Assembly: GCA_027923965.1 (NCBI GenBank)
Contig: AP026969.1
Location: 1,922,001 to 1,986,000 of the forward strand
Source of the DNA: Comamonadaceae bacterium OS-1
Lineage (GTDB): Bacteria; Pseudomonadota; Gammaproteobacteria; Burkholderiales; Burkholderiaceae_C
Length of the DNA stretch: 64,000 nucleotides
Direction of reading: 5' to 3'
Of this stretch, positions 19,999-28,234 are shown in pieces. The stretch's first letter is position 1. Each line of letters begins with the position of its first letter. Both the position numbers and the translations under genes were made by a program. The notes beneath the pieces were generated by a model. That model was not told the origin of the DNA, ran no database searches, and saw only the letters and a list, made by a program, of their open reading frames with translations.

Positions 19999-20994
19999 CT
20001 AGCGTTTTGAGCGCTGCATGAATGCCACGCTGATGATCACAAAGCCCTGCACGGCAGCATTCAAATACACGCTGATGATGCTGGTGAGGTTGAGGATGTT
20101 GCTGATGACCGACAGCAAAATGGCCCCCACCACCGTACCGGTGATGCTGCCCGCGCCGCCCTTGAGCGCCGTGCCGCCCACGATCACCGCGGCAATGGCT
20201 TCCAGCTCCCACAGCAGGCCGGTGGTGGGCGAGGCCGAGCCCAGGCGCGGCACGTACAGCAGGGTGGCGATGCCCACGCACACGCCCAGCAGCACGTAGG
20301 TCAAGATTTTGATGCGGTCCACGTCCACGGCGGCGTAGCGGGCCACCTGCTCGTTGGAGCCAATGGCCTGCACGTAGCGGCCAAAGGCGGTGCGGTTCAA
20401 GATCACGCCACCCAGCAGCGCCACCACCAAAAACACCCACACCGGAATCGGCACACCCAGCAGGCTGGCGTAGTACACGGGGCTGTACACGTCCGATAAA
20501 TCGTTGTCCAGCGTGATCGCGCCGCCGTTGGCAAAGTAGGTGAGGTAGGCGCGAAAGATGCCCAGCGTGCCCAGGGTCACGATGAAGGGCTCGATGCGGC
20601 CCTTGGTGATCAGCAGGCCGTGCGCCAGGCCAAACAGCGCCCCCAGCACCAGTGCCAGGGCCATCCCCAGGGCCACCACCATCACCGGCGAGGCCAGCAT
20701 GGGCCCCAGGGTGTTCATGCACATGATGACGCTGCCCGCAATCAGCGCCGCCATGGACCCCACCGACAAATCGATGCCGCCGGAGACGATCACAAAGCAC
20801 ATGCCCACGGCGATGATGCCGATGAAGGCCGTGCGGGTCAGCACGTTCATGGCGTTGTCCAGCGTGGCGAAATTGCTGTTGAGCAGCGTGCCCGCGATGA
20901 GCAGCAACACCAGGCCGATGACCGGGCCCATGCCGTGCAGGCGGCCCATCCAGTGGGTGGCGGTGCGGGGGGATTTAGTGGCTTCCTGTGGCAT
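19999..20994 (-). CDS. Sugar ABC transporter permease (RbsC class)
   Basis: The inner-membrane permease of 331 residues has about ten hydrophobic segments. Class motifs are [21 protein letters not shown] (the conserved GGIDLSVGS loop), [26 protein letters not shown] and [22 protein letters not shown]. The ATG lies 20 nt inside the end of the ATPase gene, so the two are translationally coupled. It works as a homodimer with the ATPase at 20975-22462 and the binding protein at 18981-19943. Confidence 0.94.
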   Translation of the reverse strand: MPQEATKSPRTATHWMGRLHGMGPVIGLVLLLIAGTLLNSNFATLDNAMNVLTRTAFIGIIAVGMCFVIVSGGIDLSVGSMAALIAGSVIMCMNTLGPMLASPVMVVALGMALALVLGALFGLAHGLLITKGRIEPFIVTLGTLGIFRAYLTYFANGGAITLDNDLSDVYSPVYYASLLGVPIPVWVFLVVALLGGVILNRTAFGRYVQAIGSNEQVARYAAVDVDRIKILTYVLLGVCVGIATLLYVPRLGSASPTTGLLWELEAIAAVIVGGTALKGGAGSITGTVVGAILLSVISNILNLTSIISVYLNAAVQGFVIISVAFMQRSKR

Positions 20995-22462
20995 GGCGGA
21001 TGAGTTCCTGTTCGGTTAACTGGTGTTCTTCTAAAACGGTTTGCAGCTGGCCGCCGCGCATCACCGCCACGCGGTGGCACAGGCCTATCAGCTCCATCAG
21101 CTCGCTGGAGATGACCACCACGGCCAGCCCCTCGCGGGCCAGGCGCTGCACCAGAAAGTAGATGTCGCGCTTGGCCCCCACGTCCACGCCGCGGGTGGGT
21201 TCGTCCAGCACGACCACCTTCGGTTGTGGGTGCAGCACCTTGGCCAGGGCCAGCTTTTGCTGGTTGCCGCCCGACAGGCTGGAGGCTTTGCTCTGCAAGT
21301 CGCCGGTGCGGATGCCGTAGTCCTCCACCGCCGTCTTCAAAGCGGCCATTTCGGCCTGCGGGTCCAGAAACGGGTGGGTGTAGCGCTCCAGCGCCATCAG
21401 GGTCAGGTTCTCGCGCAGGCCAAAGTGCACGTGCAGGCCTTTGCCCTTGCGGTCTTCGCTGAGGTAGGTCAGGCCCTGCTGGGCGGCAGTGCGGGGGCTT
21501 TTCAGGTCCACCGCCTGGCCTTGCAGCTCGATGTGGCCGGCGGTGCGCTGGCGCAGGCCCAGCAGGCCCTCAAACAGCTCGGTGCGGCCCGCGCCCACCA
21601 GCCCGGCAAAGCCCAGGATCTCACCAGGGCGCACCTCGAAACTTACGTCGGTGGCCCAGCCGGGCACGGTCAAGCCGGTCACCTTGAGCATGGGCGCGAC
21701 GGCGGGCGCATGCGGCGCTTTGGGAGGGTACAGGTCGGTCAGCTCGCGGCCCACCATCAGGCTGGCCATCTGTTGGCGGGTTAAATTCTTCGTCTCTTCG
21801 CGGGCCACAAAGCGGCCGTCGCGCATTACCACCACCTCGTCGGTCACCTGCTCCACCTCGTCGAGCTTGTGCGAGATGTAGACCAGGGTCACACCGTCGG
21901 CCTTGAGCTGGGCCATCAGCGCAAACAGGCGCTTGGTTTCGCCCGGGGTGAGGGTGGCGGTGGGCTCGTCCATGATCAGCAGGCGGGCTTTGCGGAGCAG
22001 GGCGCGGGCAATTTCCACCAGCTGTTTTTCGGCCACGATCAGGTGCTTCACGCGGGTGTTCACGTCGGCCTGCAAGCCCACCTGGGCGATGGCTTTGGCG
22101 GACTCGGTTTGCATGGTCTGGTCATCCAGCAACCAGCCCTTTTTCTTCTCGTGACCCAGGAACAGGTTTTGCGCAATCGTCAGGTCTTCGGCGAGGCTGA
22201 ATTCCTGGTGGATCAGCACAATGCCTTGTTCCTCCGCCTGGCGCGAGGTGGTGAAGTGCTGGGCTTGGCCGTTGATGCGCAGCGTGCCGCCGGTGGCCAC
22301 CTCGAACCCGGCCAGAATCTTCATCAGCGTAGATTTGCCCGCGCCGTTTTCGCCTAGCAGGCCCACGGTGCGGCCCGCCTGCAGCGCAAAACTGACCCCG
22401 TGCAGCACGCGCACCGGGCCAAATTCTTTGACCACGTTGTCGAATTCCACGTTCACGCTCAT
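20975..22462 (-). CDS. Sugar ABC transporter ATP-binding protein (RbsA class)
   Basis: The double ABC ATPase has 495 residues. The ATG at 22460-22462 ([15 protein letters not shown]) overlaps the ROK stop by ATGA; longer readings of the frame run into the ROK gene and are not real. The first cassette has [23 protein letters not shown] and [12 protein letters not shown]. The second has the usual altered Walker [10 protein letters not shown], then [14 protein letters not shown] and [13 protein letters not shown]. The 3' end overlaps the permease start by 20 nt. Confidence 0.95.
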   Translation of the reverse strand: MSVNVEFDNVVKEFGPVRVLHGVSFALQAGRTVGLLGENGAGKSTLMKILAGFEVATGGTLRINGQAQHFTTSRQAEEQGIVLIHQEFSLAEDLTIAQNLFLGHEKKKGWLLDDQTMQTESAKAIAQVGLQADVNTRVKHLIVAEKQLVEIARALLRKARLLIMDEPTATLTPGETKRLFALMAQLKADGVTLVYISHKLDEVEQVTDEVVVMRDGRFVAREETKNLTRQQMASLMVGRELTDLYPPKAPHAPAVAPMLKVTGLTVPGWATDVSFEVRPGEILGFAGLVGAGRTELFEGLLGLRQRTAGHIELQGQAVDLKSPRTAAQQGLTYLSEDRKGKGLHVHFGLRENLTLMALERYTHPFLDPQAEMAALKTAVEDYGIRTGDLQSKASSLSGGNQQKLALAKVLHPQPKVVVLDEPTRGVDVGAKRDIYFLVQRLAREGLAVVVISSELMELIGLCHRVAVMRGGQLQTVLEEHQLTEQELIRHATGSH

Positions 22463-23661
22463 CGCGGGCTTCCTTTGTTTTTTAGCGTCTCTTGCATGGC
22501 CAGCACGCCCGCGCCCACCAGCCCGGCCTGCTCGGCCAGCGGGGTGAGCTGGATTTCCAGGTGCCGGGTCGACAAGGCCAGCGAGCGCTGGTACACGCTT
22601 TGCCGCACCGAGGCCAGAAACAGCGGCCCGATGCGGGTGATGCCGCCGCCGATGAACACGTGCGAGGGGTTGAAGAAGTTCACCACCGAGGCCAGCATCT
22701 GCCCGATGAGGTTGCCGGTGCGCTGGATGATGTGGTTGGCCGCCGCGTCGCCGTGGCGGCTGGCGTTGCCCACGTCCTCCGGGGTGATGGTGCCGGTGTT
22801 GGCCAGGCAGGCGGCCAGCCAGGGGCTTTCGCCGGAGGCAGCGGCTTCCAGCGCCATGCGGGTGATGGCCGGGCCTGCAGCCATGGCCTCCACGCAGCCC
22901 AGGTTGCCGCAGTGGCAGCGCGGCCCGGCGGTGTCCACGCAGATGTGGCCCACGTCGCCTGCCGAGCCGTTGGCACCCCGGTACACCTCGCCGTGGCAGA
23001 CGATGCCGCAGCCAATGCCGGTGCCCACCTTGATGACCAGAAAGTTCTGCAGGCTGCGCTGCAGCCGCCACAGCTCGCCCAGGGCCATGGTGTTCACGTC
23101 GTTGTCCACAAACACCGGCGCGGCAAAGTCTTCGCGCAGCGCGTCGCGGATGGAAAAGCTGTCCCACTGCGGCATCAGCGGCGGGTTGACCAGCTGGCCG
23201 CTGGCAAAGTCCACCGGGCCAGGCACGCCCATGCCTATGCCCATCACCTGCGGCTTTGTGGCCCCGCACCGGGCCAGCAGCTCGTGCACCAGCACCCGCA
23301 CCCGGGCCATCACCAGGCCGGGGCCTGCGCGCACGTCGGCGGCTTCGGAATGGCGGGCGAGCACGGAGAGATCGGGGCGCAGGATGGCAATGTCCAGGCT
23401 GGTCGCGCCCAGGTCGGCGGCCACCAGCACGCCCAGCTGGGAGCTGATTTGCACTGTCTCGGGGCGGCGGCCACCGCTGGAGGCCTTCAGCCCGGTTTCT
23501 TCCAGCAGGCCTACATCAAGTAATGCGGCGACCAGGCTGTTGGTTTTGCTTTTGGAGAAGTCCAGCCGCTCGGCCAGGGCCAGGCGCGATGCCCCCGCCG
23601 ACCAAAAAATGGTCTGCAGCAGAGTCGTTTCATCGGTGGACATGTCCATTCCGAGTGGCAA
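22459..23661 (-). CDS. ROK-family transcriptional regulator
   Basis: An N-terminal winged helix (about residues 10-70, SRLALAERLDFSKSKTNSLV) is fused to a sugar-kinase-like ROK domain with DLGATSLDIAIL, MGIGMGVPGPVD, FVDNDVNTMALGE and the zinc motif CHCGNLGCVEA. It probably represses the sugar operon it heads and responds to the imported sugar. Start: AAGGAG stands 7 nt before a TTG at 23659-23661, giving 400 residues; ATGs at 23649 and 23643 are further from it. A longer reading from 23772 would run across operator-like palindromes and is less likely. Confidence 0.88.
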   Translation of the reverse strand: MPLGMDMSTDETTLLQTIFWSAGASRLALAERLDFSKSKTNSLVAALLDVGLLEETGLKASSGGRRPETVQISSQLGVLVAADLGATSLDIAILRPDLSVLARHSEAADVRAGPGLVMARVRVLVHELLARCGATKPQVMGIGMGVPGPVDFASGQLVNPPLMPQWDSFSIRDALREDFAAPVFVDNDVNTMALGELWRLQRSLQNFLVIKVGTGIGCGIVCHGEVYRGANGSAGDVGHICVDTAGPRCHCGNLGCVEAMAAGPAITRMALEAAASGESPWLAACLANTGTITPEDVGNASRHGDAAANHIIQRTGNLIGQMLASVVNFFNPSHVFIGGGITRIGPLFLASVRQSVYQRSLALSTRHLEIQLTPLAEQAGLVGAGVLAMQETLKNKGSPR

Positions 23662-23748
23662 AACTTGTCTCCTTTTATGTCCAACCGTCGATAGAACGCG
23701 GTCGGTGGCGGATGGTAGACCGCGTACTTCTGCCGCACAAGTCTTATC

Positions 23749-23801
23749 TTCGACCAAATGTAGGTCGAACAAGTTGACACACGTTTGTCATGTTTTTGAC
23801 A
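23749..23801. promoter_or_regulatory. Operator-like palindromes between the ROK and PPK2 genes
   Basis: TTCGACC-AAATGTA-GGTCGAA (23749-23769) is a perfect 7-bp inverted repeat. It is followed by three half-sites, TGACA, TGTCA and TGACA, starting at 23775, 23786 and 23797, exactly 11 bp apart. Their position between divergent genes suggests binding sites for the ROK protein or for a regulator of the PPK2 gene. This is inference from symmetry. Confidence 0.55.
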
Positions 23802-23844
23802 CATCGGCGCGCTAACGTAGCCATATTTGCATTTGGAGAAGCCC

Positions 23845-24750
23845 TTGAACGCCAACGATGACATGGTGCGCCGCATGCACCACGACCTGATCGACAGCTA
23901 CGACGAAGAGCTGGAGCTGGAGATGGACGACCGCATACTGTCCGGCCAGGACGATGAGCCCACCACCGAAGCCCACAAGGAAGCCCGCCGCCAGTATTTC
24001 CGCGAGCTGTTTCGCCTGCAGGGCGAGCTGGTCAAGCTGCAAGACTGGGTGGTGGCCACCGGCCACAAGGTGGTCATCTTGTTCGAAGGCCGCGACGCCG
24101 CAGGCAAGGGCGGCGTGATCAAGCGCATCACCCAGCGCCTCAATCCCCGCGTCTGCCGCGTGGCCGCGCTGCCCGCGCCCAACGACCGCGAGCGCACCCA
24201 GTGGTACTTCCAGCGCTATGTGTCGCACCTGCCCGCCGCGGGCGAAATCGTGCTGTTTGACCGCAGCTGGTACAACCGCGCCGGGGTCGAGCGGGTGATG
24301 GGCTTTTGCACCGACGACCAGTACGAGGAGTTCTTCCGCACCGTGCCCGAGTTCGAGCGCATGCTGGTGCGCAGCGGCATCCAGCTGGTGAAATACTGGT
24401 TCTCCATCTCCGACCAGGAGCAGCACCTGCGTTTTCTGGGCCGCATCCACGACCCGCTGAAGCAGTGGAAGCTCAGCCCCATGGACCTGGAATCCCGCCG
24501 CCGCTGGGAGGAATACACCAAGGCCAAGGAAGTGATGCTGGAGCGCACCCACATCCCCGAAGCCCCCTGGTGGGTAGTGCAGGCCGTGGACAAAAAGAAG
24601 GCCCGCCTGAACTGCATCCACCACCTGCTGCAGCAAATGCCCTACCAGGAGACCGAGCACCCCGCCATCGTTCTCCCCGAGCGCGAGCGCCACGAAGACT
24701 ACATCCGCAACGCCGTGCCGCAAGAGATCGTGGTGCCCGAGATTTATTGA
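23845..24750 (+). CDS. ppk2: PPK2-family polyphosphate kinase
   Basis: The single-domain PPK2 has about 301 residues, the class I length. It has Walker [62 protein letters not shown] and the lid and C-terminal helix. It transfers phosphate between polyphosphate and nucleoside diphosphates. Start: GGAG at 23835-23838 lies 6 nt before a TTG at 23845, which is preferred here; a TTG at 23827 or the ATG at 23863 are alternatives and change only a few residues. It diverges from the ROK gene. It is a paralogue of the truncated PPK2 at 1-912 but lacks that protein's long N-terminal extension. Confidence 0.93.
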   Translation: MNANDDMVRRMHHDLIDSYDEELELEMDDRILSGQDDEPTTEAHKEARRQYFRELFRLQGELVKLQDWVVATGHKVVILFEGRDAAGKGGVIKRITQRLNPRVCRVAALPAPNDRERTQWYFQRYVSHLPAAGEIVLFDRSWYNRAGVERVMGFCTDDQYEEFFRTVPEFERMLVRSGIQLVKYWFSISDQEQHLRFLGRIHDPLKQWKLSPMDLESRRRWEEYTKAKEVMLERTHIPEAPWWVVQAVDKKKARLNCIHHLLQQMPYQETEHPAIVLPERERHEDYIRNAVPQEIVVPEIY

Positions 24751-24768
24751 GGACGTTCAGGCTGCTTG

Positions 24769-24807
24769 TGCTTATCTGGTAAGCGTGAGCAGCTCCTAAA
24801 ACCGTAG
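24769..24807 (+). repeat. Dispersed two-hairpin repeat, copy 6
   Basis: GCTGCTTGTGCTTATCTGGT then AAGCGTGAGCAGCTCCTAAA, directly after the PPK2 stop and next to the 88-bp inverted-repeat element. Confidence 0.75.
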
Positions 24808-24816
24808 CGGGCGGTA

Positions 24817-24904
24817 GCCAATAGGGGTCGGATCATCCGCGCGCTCTACATGCTGGATTCCGTCACAAGCCGTAGTTCGCGCGTGTGCTCCGACCCCTAT
24901 TGGC
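24817..24904. repeat. 88-bp element bounded by 16-bp perfect inverted repeats
   Basis: GCCAATAGGGGTCGGA (24817-24832) and TCCGACCCCTATTGGC (24889-24904) are perfect inverted repeats around a 56-bp GC-rich core. The GGGGTC/GACCCC tips recall REP-like termini mobilised by REP-associated tyrosine transposases. No transposase is present, so this would be a non-autonomous unit. It has no coding capacity. Confidence 0.7.
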
Positions 24905-24921
24905 GGTTTAACGTCCCAACG

Positions 24922-25680
24922 TCACCCCCGCACATCAGCAACCGCCTCCACCCCAAAATCCCCCCGCCCCAAATAAGCCAACACCCGCGCCGCCGCATCC
25001 CCCGGCGATGTCAACTGCCCATTGCGGTGCAAACTCGCAAACGCCCCCTGGTCCGCAAACGCCCCCGCGTCCGCCCCGCGCAACTGCGCCTGCATGTCGG
25101 TATCGATCACCCCCGGCGCGAGAGAACACACCTTGGCCCCATTCACCTGCCCCGCCTCGTCCAGCGCCACGCAGCGCGTGAAGTGGTCCATCCCCGCCTT
25201 GGCCGCGCAGTAAGCCGCCGAAGCCGCCATCGCCCGCCGCCCCAGCCCCGACGAAATATTCAACACCCGCCGCTGCCCCGACCAGCCCCGCGTGGCCCCC
25301 AGGAATGCCGCCGTCAACTGCATAGGTGCCTCCAGCCCCACCCGCAGCGCCTGCGCCAGGTCGGCCCCATCTGCATCCCGCAGCGGCGTGAGCTGCGCCA
25401 AGGTGCCCGCGTTGTTGATCAGCGTCACGCTAGCCCACCGCGCTGGGTCCTGCTGCTGCAGCCAAACGCCCAGCCGCTGCGCCACCGGCACGCTGTCCGC
25501 CAGATCGGCCTGCCACTGCTCCAGCGCGCCGCCCGCCGGGGCGACCAACTGCGCATTCGTTTGCCGCGAGATGCACACCAGGTAGTGGCCCGCCTGCAGC
25601 AATTGCTCGGCCATAGCCAGGCCCATGCCGCGCGAGGCGCCGGTGAGGATGGTGAGGTGGTGGGGGAGGGTGTTGGGCAT
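24922..25680 (-). CDS. Short-chain dehydrogenase/reductase
   Basis: The 252-residue NAD(P)-binding SDR has the glycine motif LTGASRGMGLAMA (residues 12-24), NNAG, a catalytic Ser in NISSGLG and the YCAAK catalytic Tyr-Lys pair. PGVIDTDM follows in the position expected for the classical SDR substrate loop. It resembles the sepiapterin-reductase-like bacterial SDRs, but no substrate is indicated. A decayed copy of its first ~40 codons and upstream repeat lies at 27011-27180 on the same strand, beyond the AT-rich gene. Confidence 0.88.
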   Translation of the reverse strand: MPNTLPHHLTILTGASRGMGLAMAEQLLQAGHYLVCISRQTNAQLVAPAGGALEQWQADLADSVPVAQRLGVWLQQQDPARWASVTLINNAGTLAQLTPLRDADGADLAQALRVGLEAPMQLTAAFLGATRGWSGQRRVLNISSGLGRRAMAASAAYCAAKAGMDHFTRCVALDEAGQVNGAKVCSLAPGVIDTDMQAQLRGADAGAFADQGAFASLHRNGQLTSPGDAAARVLAYLGRGDFGVEAVADVRG

Positions 25681-25690
25681 GGAATGGGGC

Positions 25691-25742
25691 TCTTGTGCTT
25701 ATCGGGTGGGCGGGGTTAGCTATAAGATTTGTAGTTTTATAT
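25691..25742 (+). repeat. Degenerate dispersed repeat, copy 7
   Basis: CTCTTGTGCTTATCGGGTGG then GTTAGCTATAAGATTTGTAG, directly upstream of the SDR gene. The same degenerate form recurs at 27143-27180. Confidence 0.55.
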
Positions 25743-25812
25743 ACACTTCGAATGGTCTGGCAGTGACTCTGGGCTAACGGATCGTGAAAGCCGAAAAAAT
25801 TAAATAAAAATT

Positions 25813-26934
25813 TTATTCAGGAATAAGATCGTCGTAAGCGTCTATCGCTTTCAATGCATGTCGTAATGAATTTTTATACATGGCGCATACAGAAGTTTGC
25901 TCGTTGCATTTGTGTGCAAATACCGGATAGATATTTAAAAACCAAATTATTAATAGTGTATTTAAATCACTTTTTTCTTTATTAATAAGAAAAAATTTGT
26001 TTCTACTTAATGGGCCGCATACAAAAGAGGCAGCCACTCTTATAAATTCATTTGCTAAATATATTTTAGAGTTAAGCTTTGTATCGGTTATTTTTAGTTG
26101 AGGCCTGATATTTTTTATAATTTCAGTATTGGCATCCATCCATTTTAAAAAGTCATTTTCCATTTCAATGACATCTATTCCTATTTTGCTAAGTTTTTTG
26201 GATTCGATAAATGGCTCTGAGAATAAAAGAAAATCGACTTCAGTTAAGTCATTATCTGTAATGGTTTTAGTAAATTTTGGGTGAAATGTTATCCAGGCGT
26301 ACTGTTCGAAGGTGATGAGGTCGGTTGCTTTTTCCTCGATAATGGCTTCAAGTCGAGAGTTTATTAATTTAATTTCGGAACGTCTGTTGATGGGTTGCTT
26401 ATTTTCTAGTGTTGAGAATAAATGTGTGTCATCCAGCGGAACTGCTAAATTTGCCTGAATATTATTTGAGGCGGAAAGAATTAAATTATTTATTTCTGTA
26501 ACGGATTTTAATATTCCAGAATCTGTTCTGTGTAGGTGTAGTGCGATAAATCGCATTAAATCTATGTAGTCAGGGTAATTTAATTCCCCGGAAGAGTTTT
26601 TCTCGATTTCATTGATGGATTTTTTGAGTCGCATCCAGCCGTTTTCAATTTCCTTGGCCGTCCTGTCAAGTGAGTTTTCAATTAATCCGCGACTCAGGAA
26701 TGTTGCATCTGCTCGTTGTTGCCGTACGAATTTTTTATCGTTGGCGATGATATCCCAAGTATCTGGTTTGAATGGATGAAGTCCTGACTTTCTGAATTGA
26801 ATTAAATCAAGAAGCCAGATTTCTCTTTCTCGTAGTCTGTCAGGGTTCTTTGATTTTTTATTATTTTTGATAGATGCTTTTCCCCAGCCCGATCCAATCC
26901 AAGCCGCTTGTATAAAGTGATTTCCATTTCCCAT
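25813..26934 (-). CDS. AT-rich orphan protein, possibly DUF4238-like
   Basis: The 373-residue protein is encoded by strikingly AT-rich DNA with many AAA, AAT and ATT codons, unlike every neighbour, which is a strong sign of recent transfer. It is predicted soluble, lysine- and asparagine-rich, without a signal peptide; one hydrophobic patch (LLIIWFLNIYPVF) lies near the C-terminus. The N-terminal GNGNHFIQAAWIGSGW, the LIENSLDRTAKEIE region and DLMRFIALHLHRT loosely follow the order seen in DUF4238 proteins (HxxPQ-like start, then an E-rich helix and FIALQxxR), but the match is weak. No Shine-Dalgarno precedes the ATG. It is flanked on both sides by SDR-derived sequence. Function is not assigned; such isolated AT-rich genes are often defence or phage cargo. 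Confidence 0.7.
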   Translation of the reverse strand: MGNGNHFIQAAWIGSGWGKASIKNNKKSKNPDRLREREIWLLDLIQFRKSGLHPFKPDTWDIIANDKKFVRQQRADATFLSRGLIENSLDRTAKEIENGWMRLKKSINEIEKNSSGELNYPDYIDLMRFIALHLHRTDSGILKSVTEINNLILSASNNIQANLAVPLDDTHLFSTLENKQPINRRSEIKLINSRLEAIIEEKATDLITFEQYAWITFHPKFTKTITDNDLTEVDFLLFSEPFIESKKLSKIGIDVIEMENDFLKWMDANTEIIKNIRPQLKITDTKLNSKIYLANEFIRVAASFVCGPLSRNKFFLINKEKSDLNTLLIIWFLNIYPVFAHKCNEQTSVCAMYKNSLRHALKAIDAYDDLIPE

Positions 26935-27010
26935 GCTAGATGGCTCTCGGTTTTAATGGTGAAATTTACTGCCAGTTCTATCCTTATTGGCAATAAGCAG
27001 ACCCACTTTC

Positions 27011-27135
27011 GATCGCAAATCGCTCTGTCGCGAGATGCAATTTATTTTTTGACTCGTCCTCAGCAGTTGCCCGGCTAGGGCCGCGTCCATGTCTCGGGAA
27101 GCTCCCGTGCGGTGTTGGAGAGTGGTGCCAGGTAT
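27011..27135 (-). pseudogene. Decayed copy of the SDR gene 5' end
   Basis: Read on the minus strand from 27135 (ATA where the SDR has ATG), the sequence translates RTGASRDMDAALAGQLL, aligning with LTGASRGMGLAMAEQLL of the SDR at 24922-25680. Farther in, CGCGAGATGCA is shared with the same spacing (30 nt) to the CAGCARTTG block. The upstream GTGCTTGTACTTATCGG also matches the SDR upstream region. It lacks a start codon, has indels and stops after about 40 codons. Confidence 0.8.
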
Positions 27136-27142
27136 GAAAAAA

Positions 27143-27180
27143 GGTGCTTGTACTTATCGGTTTTGAGTGGTTAACTCTGG
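27143..27180 (+). repeat. Degenerate dispersed repeat, copy 8
   Basis: GGTGCTTGTACTTATCGG then GTGGTTAACT, homologous to copy 7 upstream of the intact SDR and part of the same duplicated block. Confidence 0.5.
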
Positions 27181-27304
27181 ATTATGTGGTGAGTAGGCCG
27201 CTGAGAACGGTAGGAAGCCCACGTGTTCTCCGATATCTTAGGCTGGCTGTAATCTACTTTCGTCGACCTTTCATGGTCTAGCATCCCACCCCACGGAGCC
27301 CCTC

Positions 27305-27706
27305 ATGCTAAAAACCTACCAAGGCAGCTGCCACTGCGGTGCCGTCCGGTTCGAGGCCGATCTGGACCTGACGCAAAACACCTACCGCTGCAACTGCTCC
27401 ATCTGCAGCCGCACCCGCTTCTGGGCGGCGGTGGCCCGTGAAGAGGGCTTTCGCCTGCTGGCCGGGGAGGCGGACCTGACCCAGTACCTGTTCAACACCC
27501 GCAAGAACCAGCACTACTTCTGCAAGCACTGCGGCGTGCGCGCCTTTGGCATTGGCACCGACACGCCGATTGGCAAGATGTACGGGGTGAACGTGGGCTG
27601 CCTTGCGGGCGTGTCGGACGCAGAGCTGGCAGCCTTGCCCATCCAGTACGTCGATGGCCGCAGCGGCAACTGGCAGGCGGTTCCGGAGTTTTTCAGCCAT
27701 TTGTGA
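27305..27706 (+). CDS. GFA/CENP-V domain protein
   Basis: The 133-residue protein of the Gfa-like zinc fold has the seven-cysteine pattern C9-x-C11, C29-x-C31-x2-C34 and C73-x2-C76 (GSCHCGAVRF, RCNCSICSR, FCKHCGVRAF). The family is named after glutathione-dependent formaldehyde-activating enzyme, but most single-domain members have no proven activity. It starts with GGAGCCCCTC just before the ATG and is followed by a GNAT gene 39 nt downstream. Confidence 0.9.
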   Translation: MLKTYQGSCHCGAVRFEADLDLTQNTYRCNCSICSRTRFWAAVAREEGFRLLAGEADLTQYLFNTRKNQHYFCKHCGVRAFGIGTDTPIGKMYGVNVGCLAGVSDAELAALPIQYVDGRSGNWQAVPEFFSHL

Positions 27707-27745
27707 ATCCAACAAAGTGCAGACTCACGCCATGGATGTGCCCGC

Positions 27746-28219
27746 ATGAACGCTACGCTCCGCGCACCTACCGCCCATGACTTTGCTGCCATCGCGTCCT
27801 GGATTCCGGATGCGGCAGCGGCGCTGCGCTGGGCGGGCCCTCGCCTGCCTTTTCCGTTCAGCGCCGCAGACTTGCCCGCGTGGCTGGCCTTGCCGGGGTG
27901 CGGGCAGTCCAGCTACAGCCTGGTGGATGGGGCTGGCCAGCTGTGCGGGTTTGGCCAGCATTGGGTGGTGCAGCCCGGTGCCGTGCATTTGGGGCGGATC
28001 ATCATCGCACCTGGCGCGCGCGGGCAGGGGGTGGGCCGGGTGTTGTGCCAGCAGCTCATCGCCGCTGCGTTACGGGCCACATCGGCAACAACGGTCACTT
28101 TGCGGGTCTACAAGGACAACCCGGTCGCCGTGGGGCTGTACGCCAGTCTGGGCTTTACCGAGCTTGCCAGCGAATCGACCGGCGACGTGTACTTCATGCA
28201 ACTACAGGTTCCCGGTTGA
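27746..28219 (+). CDS. GNAT-family acetyltransferase
   Basis: The 157-residue protein has the acetyl-CoA loop LGRIIIAPGARGQGVGRVLCQQLI (residues about 82-105) and a C-terminal VYKDNPVAVGLYASLGF beta-bulge motif, as in ribosomal-protein or amino-acid N-acetyltransferases. Its substrate is not evident. It lies 39 nt after the GFA gene on the same strand and converges with the TSUP gene. Confidence 0.88.
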   Translation: MNATLRAPTAHDFAAIASWIPDAAAALRWAGPRLPFPFSAADLPAWLALPGCGQSSYSLVDGAGQLCGFGQHWVVQPGAVHLGRIIIAPGARGQGVGRVLCQQLIAAALRATSATTVTLRVYKDNPVAVGLYASLGFTELASESTGDVYFMQLQVPG

Positions 28220-28234
28220 AGCGGGTCGGGTGCC

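Larger units (their letters stand above)
26935..27304. other. Gene-poor stretch holding an SDR remnant
   Basis: About 370 bp has no credible intact gene. The right part (27011-27180) is the decayed SDR 5' end and its repeat. The left 75 bp is AT-rich and may hold the promoter of the orphan gene. From 27181 to 27304 I see no structure beyond the leader of the GFA gene. Confidence 0.6.

Noticed and set aside
26802..26993. 63-codon frame overlapping the start of the AT-rich orphan gene
   Set aside because: Short, without a ribosome site and inside another better-supported frame.
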